A stretch of DNA of 64,000 nucleotides from positions 1-64,000 of the forward strand of contig DASZSW010000037.1 of assembly GCA_035548515.1 (NCBI GenBank), read 5' to 3'. This document shows positions 34,202 to 42,245 of the stretch, piece after piece (the first letter of the stretch is position 1; every line of letters begins with the position of its first letter). A model generated the notes under the pieces. It did no database searches. It had not been told where the DNA came from and saw only the letters and a list, made by a program, of their open reading frames with translations. The translations under genes were made by a program, and so were the position numbers. Origin of the DNA: DASZQY01 sp035548515. Lineage in GTDB: Bacteria; Pseudomonadota; Alphaproteobacteria; Rhizobiales; Kaistiaceae.

Positions 34202-35173
34202 TTAGCCGTGAGGAAAAATCGTCTCCCTGCGTTCGCGGGGCGTTTCGCCCTGGGCGCCCTTGAAGATGCGGGAAAAATGCGCGGCGCTGGAGAAGCCGGT
34301 GGCGAACGCAATCTGTGCGATCGACAAGGGGCTCTGCTCCAGCAGGCGCCGCGCGTGATCGAGGCGAATCCGGTGGTAGGCGGCGAGGAATTTCTCGCCG
34401 AGGTGCGACGTGAAGAGTCGATCGAGATGTCTCGCGCTGACGCCGGCAAATGTCGCCATCGCCGTGCGAGACAACGGCCTCTCGACGGTCGCCTCCATCT
34501 TTTCCAGGACGGCGAGAAGCTTGGGATGATGTGTCCCGAAGCGTTCGGCCGCCGAACCACGCTGCGGCGCGGTCGGCTCGGCAACCGCGGTGTGCAGATA
34601 CCAGTCGCTGACGCGGCGCGCGAAATGAGAGCCCATCCGTTCGGCGATGAGCGCGTGCGTCATGTCGAGCGGAGCCACGCCGCCGCCGCAGGTGATGCGA
34701 TCGCCGTCCATCACGTAGCGCGCCTGGCGCGGATTGAGATGCGGGAATGTCTCGCGCAGCACCGGCGCGTGTTCCCAGTGGATGGTGAAGTCGCGGCCGT
34801 CGAGCAATCCGGCGGCAGCGAGGATGTAAGCGCCGCTGGAAATCGCCCCGATGCGCACGCCCTGGCGCGCAAGACGGCGCAGCGACGCGATCATGGTCTC
34901 CTGGCCCTGCCAATCGGCGAGGCCGCCACCGGCGCACACGAAGATGGTGTGGCAGCGCCTGCCTCGTGAGGCGATCGGGGCGCAGTCGACGGCAATTCCC
35001 GACGAACTCGCGACCGGCCGGCCATCTGCCGACAGCGGCAGGATGTCGTAGAGCGGAACGCCCGACAGAAGGTTCGCGGCGCGCAGCGGCTCGGTCGCCG
35101 AGGCATAGGACATCAGCGCGAAATTTCCGATGAGCGCGAAGCCTATGCGCTGCGTGGCGGCAGAATCAGCCAT
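34202..35173 (-). CDS. GlxA-type AraC regulator (GATase1-like sensor plus AraC HTH)
   Basis: A 323-residue regulator. Residues about 10-190 form a DJ-1/PfpI-like amidotransferase-type domain (GAISSGAYILAAAGLLDG nucleophile-elbow region with Ser in place of Cys). The C-terminal AraC HTH pair spans about 215-315, with the second HTH and signature IAFATGFSSAAHFSRIFKGAQGETP. Related regulators (GlxA, GbdR, SouR, CdhR) respond to glycine betaine, dimethylglycine, sarcosine or carnitine. It is divergent from the sox operon, separated by 88 bp, and is the likely activator of it. Confidence 0.9.
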   Translation of the reverse strand: MADSAATQRIGFALIGNFALMSYASATEPLRAANLLSGVPLYDILPLSADGRPVASSSGIAVDCAPIASRGRRCHTIFVCAGGGLADWQGQETMIASLRRLARQGVRIGAISSGAYILAAAGLLDGRDFTIHWEHAPVLRETFPHLNPRQARYVMDGDRITCGGGVAPLDMTHALIAERMGSHFARRVSDWYLHTAVAEPTAPQRGSAAERFGTHHPKLLAVLEKMEATVERPLSRTAMATFAGVSARHLDRLFTSHLGEKFLAAYHRIRLDHARRLLEQSPLSIAQIAFATGFSSAAHFSRIFKGAQGETPRERRETIFPHG

Positions 35174-35261
35174 GTCCTCTTTCTATTCCTTTATGTCTTT
35201 AATCTGCAATACGGAACGCGAGGCCGCGCGTATGTTGCGCGTGTCCCGGAGGCCAAAATTC

Positions 35262-36512
35262 GTGCGCTACTCCGCGCTATCGGTCTTTCTCAATGGCCTC
35301 AGCGGCAACGCCAACTGGCGGCCAGCGTGGCGCACGCCGCAGCCCAAACCGCACTACGACGTCGTGATTGTCGGCGGCGGCGGGCATGGGCTCGCGACTG
35401 CTTACTACCTTGCCAAGGAATTCGGCGTCACGAACGTCGCGGTCGTGGAAAAAGGCTATCTCGGCTCGGGCAACGTCGGCCGCAACACGACGATCATCCG
35501 CTCCAACTACCTGCTCGATGGCAATAATCCGTTCTACGAGCTTTCGATGAAGCTCTGGGAAGGGCTGGAGCAGGACTTCAACTTCAACGCCATGGTCTCG
35601 CAGCGCGGCGTGCTCAACCTCTATCACTCCGACGCCCAGCGCGACGCCTTCACGCGGCGCGGCAACGCCATGCGGCTGCATGGGGTGGACGCGGAGCTTC
35701 TGGATCGTGATGCGGTTCGCCGGATGCTGCCGTTCCTCGATTTCGACAACGCGCGCTTTCCGATTCAGGGCGGCCTGCTGCAGCCGCGCGGCGGCACCGT
35801 GCGCCATGACGCCGTCGCGTGGGGTTACGCGCGCGGCGCCGACATGCGTGGCGTGGATGTCATCCAGGAATGCGAGGTGACCGGCATCCGCCGCGAGAAC
35901 GGCGATGCGGTCGGTGTCGAAACGAGCAAAGGCTTCATCGGTTGCGGCAAGCTGGCGCTCGCAGCGGCGGGCAACTCGTCGCGCGTCGCGGAGATGGCGG
36001 GGCTCAGGCTGCCGATCGAGAGTCACGTGCTTCAGGCATTCGTCTCCGAGGGCCTCAAGCCGTTCATCGACTGCGTCGTCACCTTCGGCGCGGGACACTT
36101 CTACGTCTCGCAGTCCGACAAGGGCGGCCTTGTCTTTGGCGGCGACCTCGACGGTTACAATTCGTATGCGCAGCGCGGCAACCTCGCCGCGGTCGAGCAC
36201 GTCGTTGAAGCCGGGAAGGCGATGATCCCGGCGCTGTCGCGCGTGCGGTTGCTGCGCTCGTGGGGCGGCGTCGTCGATATGTCGATGGATGGCTCGCCGA
36301 TCATCGACCGCACACCTGTCGGTAATCTCTACCTCAACGCCGGCTGGTGCTACGGCGGCTTCAAGGCGACGCCGGCCTCCGGCTTCTGCTTCGCCCATCT
36401 CATCGCGCGCAACGAACCGCACCCGACCACCCGCCAGATGCGGCTCGATCGATTTGCGCGGGGCCGGGTGATCGACGAGCGGGGCGCGGGCGCCCAGCCG
36501 AACCTGCACTGA
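35262..36512 (+). CDS. soxB: sarcosine oxidase/N-methylglutamate dehydrogenase beta subunit (SoxB-type)
   Basis: A 416-residue FAD-dependent oxidoreductase. The dinucleotide motif is VIVGGGGHGLATAYYL near residue 33, followed by the SoxB wording GSGNVGRNTTIIRSNYL, and the C-terminal NAGWCYGGFKATPASG. I chose GTG 35262, with a strong GGAGG nine bases upstream and the family-typical RYSALSVFLNGLSGNANWRPAW opening; longer frames from 35174 would add about 30 residues. It is the first gene of a four-subunit set. Oxidation of N-methylglutamate (as MgdA) or of sarcosine are both possible; linkage to gmaS and mgsABC favours the former. Confidence 0.92.
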   Translation: MRYSALSVFLNGLSGNANWRPAWRTPQPKPHYDVVIVGGGGHGLATAYYLAKEFGVTNVAVVEKGYLGSGNVGRNTTIIRSNYLLDGNNPFYELSMKLWEGLEQDFNFNAMVSQRGVLNLYHSDAQRDAFTRRGNAMRLHGVDAELLDRDAVRRMLPFLDFDNARFPIQGGLLQPRGGTVRHDAVAWGYARGADMRGVDVIQECEVTGIRRENGDAVGVETSKGFIGCGKLALAAAGNSSRVAEMAGLRLPIESHVLQAFVSEGLKPFIDCVVTFGAGHFYVSQSDKGGLVFGGDLDGYNSYAQRGNLAAVEHVVEAGKAMIPALSRVRLLRSWGGVVDMSMDGSPIIDRTPVGNLYLNAGWCYGGFKATPASGFCFAHLIARNEPHPTTRQMRLDRFARGRVIDERGAGAQPNLH

Positions 36513-36530
36513 GCGGCGAGGACAGAGACG

Positions 36531-36806
36531 ATGGCCAGTCTTGTTCCTTGTCCCCACTGCGGCAGCCGGCCGAAGGAAGAATTCACTATCAAAGGCGCTG
36601 CGCTGAGGCGCCCTGCTCCCGACGCGCCGGCCGACGCCTGGCTGCGGTACGTGTACGAGCGGGCCAATCCGCGCGGGCGCCACGAGGAATATTGGCACCA
36701 CACTTCGGGCTGCCGCCGCTGGCTTGTCGTCACGCGCGATACCGCAAGCCACGAGATCGAAGCGTGCCGCGACGCGGCGCTCACTTCTGCGGGGGGGCGC
36801 GCATGA
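36531..36806 (+). CDS. soxD: sarcosine oxidase-type delta subunit (zinc-binding)
   Basis: A 91-residue subunit. The zinc site is seen as CPHCGSRPKEEF near residues 7-18, with a further HHTSGCRRWL at 66-75. The WLRYVYERANPRGRHEEYWHH stretch is typical of SoxD. It overlaps the alpha-subunit start by 4 nt (ATGA). It stabilises the heterotetramer; the equivalent in the N-methylglutamate pathway is MgdB. Confidence 0.93.
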   Translation: MASLVPCPHCGSRPKEEFTIKGAALRRPAPDAPADAWLRYVYERANPRGRHEEYWHHTSGCRRWLVVTRDTASHEIEACRDAALTSAGGRA

Positions 36807-39766
36807 CGTCGTATCGCCTGGCGAGCGGCGGGCTTGTCGATCGCCAATCCTCGCTGCGCTTCAGCTTCGACGGCAGGTCCTTCGCTGGGTACTCAGGCGA
36901 CAGCCTTGCCTCCGCGCTGCTCGCCAATGGCCAGCGCCTGGCCGGGCGGAGCTTCAAGTATCACCGGCCGCGCGGCATTCTGACGGCAGGTGCCGCCGAG
37001 CCCAACGCGCTCGTTACCGTCGGCCGCGGCGGCCGCACCGAGCCCAACACGCGCGCAACGATGCAGGAGCTCTACGACGGTCTCGAAGCGCGCAGCCAGA
37101 ACCGCTGGCCGTCGCTTGGCTTCGACATCGGATCGTTGAACGGGCTGCTCTCGCCGTTTCTTGGTGCGGGCTTTTACTACAAGACGTTCATGTGGCCCGC
37201 GCATCTCTGGGAGCGGCTCTACGAACCTTTCGTTCGCCGCGCCGCGGGCCTCGGCCGCGCGACCTACGAAGCCGATCCCGATACCTACGAGAAATGCTGG
37301 GCGCATTGCGATCTGCTCGTTGTCGGCGCAGGCGCGACTGGCCTTGCCGCGGCGCTGGCCGCGGGGCGCGCCGGCGCCCGCGTCGTGCTTGTCGATGAAC
37401 ACCCGATACCCGGCGGCGGCCTATTGTCGGACAGCGCGACCATCGACGGTATCGCCGCGCCCGATTTCGCGCGACAGGCGGTGGCGGAGCTCGCCACCAT
37501 GCCGAACGTCGAGGTACTGGTGCGTACCACAGCCTTCGGCTGGTACGACGACAACGTGTTCGGCGCGGTCGAGCGCGTGCAGAAAAATATCCGCCAGCCG
37601 AGCGCATCCGCACCCGTGGAGCGACTGTGGCGAATCGTTGCAAGGCGGGCGCTTCTTGCTACAGGCGCGGAGGAGCGGCCGCTCGTTTTCGGCGGCAACG
37701 ACAGGCCCGGCGTGATGATGGCATCCGCGGCGCGTGCGTATCTCAACCGCTACGGTGTTGCCTTCGGCAGGACGGCGGGTGTGTTCACCACCAACGACGC
37801 CGGCTACGCGCTCGCGCGCGACCTGGAAGCGGCCGGCGTCGATGTCGCGGCCGTCGTCGACACTCGGGCCGACACCAACTTTGCCTGGACCGGCAAGGCG
37901 CGGGTGATCCCGGGCGCCTTCGTCAGCGACGCCCTCGGCGGCAAATCTCTGTCCGGCATCCGCGTGTGGAAGGATGGCGCGACCGAGACCATAGCGGTCG
38001 ATGCGCTCGCCATGTCGGGCGGATTCAATCCGGTCATCCACCTAGCCTGCCATCGTGGCGGCAAGCCGGTCTGGTCGGACGAACATGCGGCCTTCCTCGC
38101 GCCACCCCGTCTCAAGGGCCTGGCTTTGGCCGGCGCGGCTGCGGGCAGAGCCGGCATCGCGGTTTGTCTCGAAGACGGCGTGGCCGCAGCGGCCTCGATC
38201 CTCTCCGAACTCGGCTTCGCTGCGCGACCGGCAAAGTTAGGCGAGGTTGCCGGCGACATCGTCGCCGGGCCAACGCCGCCGGTCTGGAGGGTGCCGGGTG
38301 TGACCGGCAAGGCGTTCGTCGATTTCCAGAACGACGTCACGAGCAAGGACATCGGCCTCGCCGTTCAGGAGGGCTATGGCCATGTGGAGCTTGCCAAACG
38401 CTACACCACCAACGGCATGGCGACCGACCAGGGCAAACTGTCCAACGTCAACGCCATCGGGCTGCTCGCTGAAGCGCGCGGCGTTTCGCCAGCGGAAATT
38501 GGCACGACGACGTTCCGGCCGTTCTATACGCCGGTCTCGTTCGGTGCTCTGACAGGCGCTGCGCACGGCCACCATTTTCAACCGGCGCGCAAGTCTCCGT
38601 TGCATGGCTGGGCGGCGAGACATGGTGCGAGATTCGTAGAGACGGGGCTCTGGTATCGCTCCTCCTGGTTCCCTCGCGCAGGCGAGACGACGTGGCGCGA
38701 GAGCGTCGATCGGGAAGCGAGGAACGTTCGGCAGAACGTCGGGCTCTGTGACGTGTCGATGCTGGGCAAGATCGAACTTTGCGGCGCCGACGTCGCCGAA
38801 TTCCTGAACCGCGTCTACTGCAACGCCTTCGCCAAGTTGCCCGTCGGCAAGGCGCGCTACGGCCTGATGCTGCGCGAAGACGGCATGATCTTCGACGACG
38901 GCACGACCAGCCGGATCGGTGAATCGCGCTTTTACATGACGACCACCACCGCGCTTGCTGCCGGCGTGATGAACCACCTGGAATTCTGCGCCCAGGCACT
39001 GTGGCCCGAGCTTGACGTGCAGTTGTCGTCGGTGACCGACGAGTGGGCGCAGATGGCGGTTGCCGGCCCGAAATCGCGTCTCGTCCTCCAGAAGATCGTC
39101 GACGACGACATCTCAAACGACGCCTTTCCGTTTCTGGCGGCGCGGGAAGTCTCGCTCTTCGGCGGGCAGCTTCATGGGAGGCTGTTCCGCATCTCTTTCT
39201 CAGGCGAATTGGCCTACGAGTTGGCTGTCCCCGCGGGCTACGGGGAGTCGGTAGGCGACGCACTCATGGAGGCGGGACAGGAGCATGGCATCCAACCGTA
39301 CGGGGTGGAGGCGCTCACCGTGCTGCGCATCGAAAAGGGACATATTACGCACAGCGAGATCAACGGCACGGTCGTCCCTGCCGACCTCGGCCTTGGACGG
39401 ATGGTTTCCTCGGCCAAGCCAGACTTCATCGGCAAACACATGCTTTCGCGCGAAGGCCTGACGGCAACGGACAGGCCGCAGCTTGTCGGTGTCGAGCCTC
39501 TCGACCCCCGGACCAGTTTCCGCAGCGGCGCGCACATCCTTGCCAAGGGCGCAGCCGCGACGCTCGAGAACGATCAGGGCTACGTCACGTCAAGCTGCTT
39601 CTCTCCCCATGTCGGCTCCACCATCGGACTGGCGCTCGTAAAGCGGGGCGCGGAACGGCACGGCGAGGAAATCCTCGTCTGGAACGGCCTGCGCGGCGAG
39701 TTCACACCCGGACGCCTTCGCGACCCGGTCTTTCTCGACCCGGAGGGCGAAAGACTTCATGCCTGA
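36803..39766 (+). CDS. soxA: sarcosine oxidase/N-methylglutamate dehydrogenase alpha subunit (SoxA-type)
   Basis: A 987-residue subunit. The N-terminal ferredoxin-like-fold segment has the SFKYHRPRGILTAG motif (about 50-65). An NAD/FAD-binding domain follows at VVGAGATGLAAALAAGRAGA (about 172-191), and a C-terminal GcvT-like tetrahydrofolate-binding domain lies at about 610-980 with GEKGHIT-type wording in VLRIEKGHITHSEING. The folate domain captures the methyl carbon as 5,10-methylene-THF, feeding FolD. Start ATG 36803 lies behind a run of seven G. The longer open frame upstream is soxD or soxB in another frame. Confidence 0.94.
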   Translation: MTSYRLASGGLVDRQSSLRFSFDGRSFAGYSGDSLASALLANGQRLAGRSFKYHRPRGILTAGAAEPNALVTVGRGGRTEPNTRATMQELYDGLEARSQNRWPSLGFDIGSLNGLLSPFLGAGFYYKTFMWPAHLWERLYEPFVRRAAGLGRATYEADPDTYEKCWAHCDLLVVGAGATGLAAALAAGRAGARVVLVDEHPIPGGGLLSDSATIDGIAAPDFARQAVAELATMPNVEVLVRTTAFGWYDDNVFGAVERVQKNIRQPSASAPVERLWRIVARRALLATGAEERPLVFGGNDRPGVMMASAARAYLNRYGVAFGRTAGVFTTNDAGYALARDLEAAGVDVAAVVDTRADTNFAWTGKARVIPGAFVSDALGGKSLSGIRVWKDGATETIAVDALAMSGGFNPVIHLACHRGGKPVWSDEHAAFLAPPRLKGLALAGAAAGRAGIAVCLEDGVAAAASILSELGFAARPAKLGEVAGDIVAGPTPPVWRVPGVTGKAFVDFQNDVTSKDIGLAVQEGYGHVELAKRYTTNGMATDQGKLSNVNAIGLLAEARGVSPAEIGTTTFRPFYTPVSFGALTGAAHGHHFQPARKSPLHGWAARHGARFVETGLWYRSSWFPRAGETTWRESVDREARNVRQNVGLCDVSMLGKIELCGADVAEFLNRVYCNAFAKLPVGKARYGLMLREDGMIFDDGTTSRIGESRFYMTTTTALAAGVMNHLEFCAQALWPELDVQLSSVTDEWAQMAVAGPKSRLVLQKIVDDDISNDAFPFLAAREVSLFGGQLHGRLFRISFSGELAYELAVPAGYGESVGDALMEAGQEHGIQPYGVEALTVLRIEKGHITHSEINGTVVPADLGLGRMVSSAKPDFIGKHMLSREGLTATDRPQLVGVEPLDPRTSFRSGAHILAKGAAATLENDQGYVTSSCFSPHVGSTIGLALVKRGAERHGEEILVWNGLRGEFTPGRLRDPVFLDPEGERLHA

Positions 39767-40328
39767 TATGCGCGCGTCGACACGGCCTGCATTGGCCGGC
39801 AAGAAGCCGCTGAACGGTGATGGCGTCAGCATGCGCGCGCTGCCCGAGGGGTACGTCGTTCACCTGCTCGGCGGGTGGGATGCTGAGCTGTCGCCGCTTC
39901 TGAACGAACTATCCGCCGAGCGACGCTCGGTGCGGCGCGCGGCGCCGGGGCAATGGTTCCTCGTCGGCGACGAACCGCTTTCGCGTGCGGAGTTTCACGC
40001 TCTCGAGCAGCGGCTTGCACCCCATGCATCGTGCGTCGATCAGAGCCACGGACGGGTTCGCATTCTCGTCAGCGGGCCAAGGGTCGAGCGCGCGCTCAGC
40101 GCATTCACCGGCGCGGATCTGGCACTCGCGGTCTTTCCCGTCGGCACCTCGACGACCTCGCTGTTTGGTCATATCGCGGCGCATGTGACGCGGGTATCGG
40201 ACACCGCGTTCGAACTGATGTTGCTGCGCGGATTCGCTGAAAGTCTTTGGGAATATTTTGCGGGAACCTGGAGGGTCGACTCTCTCCCGCCCGCTTGGCC
40301 GGCGAAACGCTCCGGCGCCGAACGTTGA
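39759..40328 (+). CDS. soxG: sarcosine oxidase-type gamma subunit
   Basis: A 189-residue protein with the GcvT-related fold of SoxG. Visible features are GQWFLVGDEPL, DQSHGRVRILVSGPRVERAL and a C-terminal ELMLLRGFAESLWEYF typical of the family. It overlaps the alpha gene by 8 nt and completes the soxB-D-A-G order. Function is structural in the tetramer. The first 25 residues are poorly conserved, so a start slightly downstream is possible. Confidence 0.9.
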   Translation: MPDMRASTRPALAGKKPLNGDGVSMRALPEGYVVHLLGGWDAELSPLLNELSAERRSVRRAAPGQWFLVGDEPLSRAEFHALEQRLAPHASCVDQSHGRVRILVSGPRVERALSAFTGADLALAVFPVGTSTTSLFGHIAAHVTRVSDTAFELMLLRGFAESLWEYFAGTWRVDSLPPAWPAKRSGAER

Positions 40329-40353
40329 GCCCCCGCTGGAAAGACTCAGAGCC

Positions 40354-40593
40354 ATGAAAAACGAAATCGAGCAATCGAATCTCGGCCCGGCTGCCGATCT
40401 CCCGCGCAAGCAGAAACTGCGCGCTGCCGTTGAGGCGGCGCGCAAGTTGAAGGAGCAACTCGTCGCCGAGGGCGCGAGCGCAATGAACGCACAACTTGAG
40501 GCCAGCGAGCGCGCCGCTACGGAAGCAAAACAACGCGGCCTGAATTTCTCGGCCGGCTATCTCTATCGCCAGATGCAGAGAAGAGACTTGTAG
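40354..40593 (+). CDS. small hypothetical protein, 79 residues, helical
   Basis: Unrecognised. From ATG 40354 it encodes a charged, Ala/Lys/Glu-rich protein (AAVEAARKLKEQLVAEGASAMNAQLEASERAATEAK) predicted by eye to be one long amphipathic helix, ending in a more hydrophobic NFSAGYLYRQMQRRD. GGAAAGA lies upstream. It follows soxG by 25 nt and precedes the reductase gene by 54 nt, all in the same direction, so it is probably co-expressed with the oxidase. A frame extension to 40258 would overlap soxG and is disfavoured. No function is claimed. Confidence 0.6.
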   Translation: MKNEIEQSNLGPAADLPRKQKLRAAVEAARKLKEQLVAEGASAMNAQLEASERAATEAKQRGLNFSAGYLYRQMQRRDL

Positions 40594-40647
40594 CGACTCC
40601 GACGGGTTTTTCGTCCGCTGCGCGTGCCTTCAGGGAGAGTGGAAACA

Positions 40648-41529
40648 ATGGATGTTGGGTTCGTGGGCCTTGGCGTCATGGGTCAGCCGATGGCGGCCAA
40701 CCTTATCGCGGCCGGGCACAGATTGATCGCTTTCTCGCGAAGTGGAGTGCCGGCAGGATTGAAGGATCGAGGGGCGGTCGAGAAGCTGTCTGCCCGCGCG
40801 GTCGCCGAGACCGCCGAGGTCATCATAATGATGCTGCCCGACACGCCTGACGTCGAAGCCGTTCTGTTCGTTGCCGACGGCATCGCCTCAGGACTCGCGC
40901 CGGGCAAACTTGTCATTGACATGAGCTCCATTTCGCCGACCGCCACCAGAATTTTTGCGGAACGCATTGCGGCCCTCGGCTGCGGCTACCTTGATGCTCC
41001 GGTATCTGGGGGTCAGGTCGGGGCTACCAACGGTACGTTGAGCATCATGGTGGGCGGCGACGCCGCGGCCTTCATGCGAGCCAAGCCCCTGTTCGACGCG
41101 ATGGGGACGAACGTCACGCTGATCGGCGGCTCGGGCAACGGACAGATCGCGAAGATCGCCAATCAGATCGTCGTGGCGCTGACCATCGAAGCGGTCGCTG
41201 AGGCGCTGGTCTTTGCATCGAAGGCCGGCGCAGATCCCGCGCCGGTTCGCAGCGCTCTTTTGGGTGGCTTTGCCGCTTCGCGAGTACTCGAGGTGCATGG
41301 CGAGCGCATGCTCAAGCGGACGTTCACTCCCGGTTTTCGGATCGCGCTACACCAGAAGGACCTCAGGCTTGCTCTCGAAGCGGCGCATGAAGTTCGGTGT
41401 CCGCTGCCAAATACTGCCGCGTGCCAGACGCTTTTCAACGTATGCGCCGCCGCGGGCGATGCCGAGCTCGACCATTCAGGTCTGGTCAAGGCCATCGAAC
41501 TCATGGCGAACCATCCGCTAGGCAGCTGA
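40648..41529 (+). CDS. 3-hydroxyisobutyrate dehydrogenase-family reductase (tartronate semialdehyde reductase-like)
   Basis: A 293-residue beta-hydroxyacid dehydrogenase. The NAD-binding VGLGVMGQPMAANL is at residues 4-17, the substrate-binding DAPVSGGQVGA near 117, and the catalytic Lys in GNGQIAKIANQ near 170. The QKDLRLALEAA segment near 236 is also typical. Members include 2-hydroxy-3-oxopropionate reductase and 3-hydroxyisobutyrate dehydrogenase. Start ATG 40648 has GGGAGAG upstream. As the last gene after soxBDAG it may process a C2/C3 product of amine or glycine metabolism, which is inference. Confidence 0.9.
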   Translation: MDVGFVGLGVMGQPMAANLIAAGHRLIAFSRSGVPAGLKDRGAVEKLSARAVAETAEVIIMMLPDTPDVEAVLFVADGIASGLAPGKLVIDMSSISPTATRIFAERIAALGCGYLDAPVSGGQVGATNGTLSIMVGGDAAAFMRAKPLFDAMGTNVTLIGGSGNGQIAKIANQIVVALTIEAVAEALVFASKAGADPAPVRSALLGGFAASRVLEVHGERMLKRTFTPGFRIALHQKDLRLALEAAHEVRCPLPNTAACQTLFNVCAAAGDAELDHSGLVKAIELMANHPLGS

Positions 41530-41558
41530 CGGCGGCGGTCGCCGGTGGGCGGCGGGCG

Positions 41559-42245
41559 CTAGCCATCCGCCACGCGATACCCGACGCCTGGTTCCGTGAC
41601 GATGACCGCGGGATCGGACGGCTGCGCCTCGATCTTCTCGCGCAGCTGGCTGATGTAGACGCGCAGATACTGCGTGTCTTCGGTGTGTGCCGGTCCCCAA
41701 ACTGCCGTCAAAATCTGGCGATGCGTGATCACCCGCCCGGCATGTCGCGCCATGAATGACAGGAGGTCGTATTCCTTCGGCGTTAGCTTCACCTCGCTGC
41801 CGGCTCGCGTGACGCGCCGTCGGACGCTGTCTATTTCGACGTCGCCGACGCGTAGCAAGGGCGTCTCGCTGTTCTTGCGGATGCGGTGGCGCATGGCGGT
41901 GCGCACGCGCGCCAGCAGTTCGCCGACGCCGAAAGGCTTGTTGACGAAATCGTCGGCACCGAGATCGAGCGCGTCGATCTTCTCTGTCTCACGATCGCGC
42001 GCCGATAACACGATGATCGGCACGTCCGACCACTCCCGCACCTTCCGAATCACTTCCTTGCCGTCGCCATCGGGCAGACCGAGATCAAGCACCACGATGT
42101 CGGGCGAGTCCGCCGCGATGCTCCTGAGTGTCTCCGCCACCGTGCCCGCGGTGACGATGTCGTAATCGTTGGCGATGAACGCCGGTTTCAGGAAGCGCAG
42201 GATCGCCGGTTCATCGTCAACCAGAAGGGCGCGCGGCTTGCTCAT
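41559..42245 (-). CDS. kdpE: response regulator KdpE
   Basis: A 228-residue OmpR-type regulator. The receiver phosphoacceptor Asp is in DIVVLDLGLPDGDG (about residue 53), followed by the switch residues and Lys in DDFVNKPFG. The winged-helix DNA-binding domain covers about 130-225 (TPKEYDLLSFMARHAGRVITHRQILTAVWGP-type pattern). It activates kdpFABC at low potassium or high osmolarity. It overlaps kdpD by 4 nt and is convergent with the reductase gene, with a gap of only 29 nt. Confidence 0.96.
   Translation of the reverse strand: MSKPRALLVDDEPAILRFLKPAFIANDYDIVTAGTVAETLRSIAADSPDIVVLDLGLPDGDGKEVIRKVREWSDVPIIVLSARDRETEKIDALDLGADDFVNKPFGVGELLARVRTAMRHRIRKNSETPLLRVGDVEIDSVRRRVTRAGSEVKLTPKEYDLLSFMARHAGRVITHRQILTAVWGPAHTEDTQYLRVYISQLREKIEAQPSDPAVIVTEPGVGYRVADG

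Noticed and set aside
35277..36752. 491-codon minus-strand frame opposite soxB and soxD
   Set aside because: The plus strand carries SoxB and SoxD motifs with good start sites; the minus frame is a shadow.
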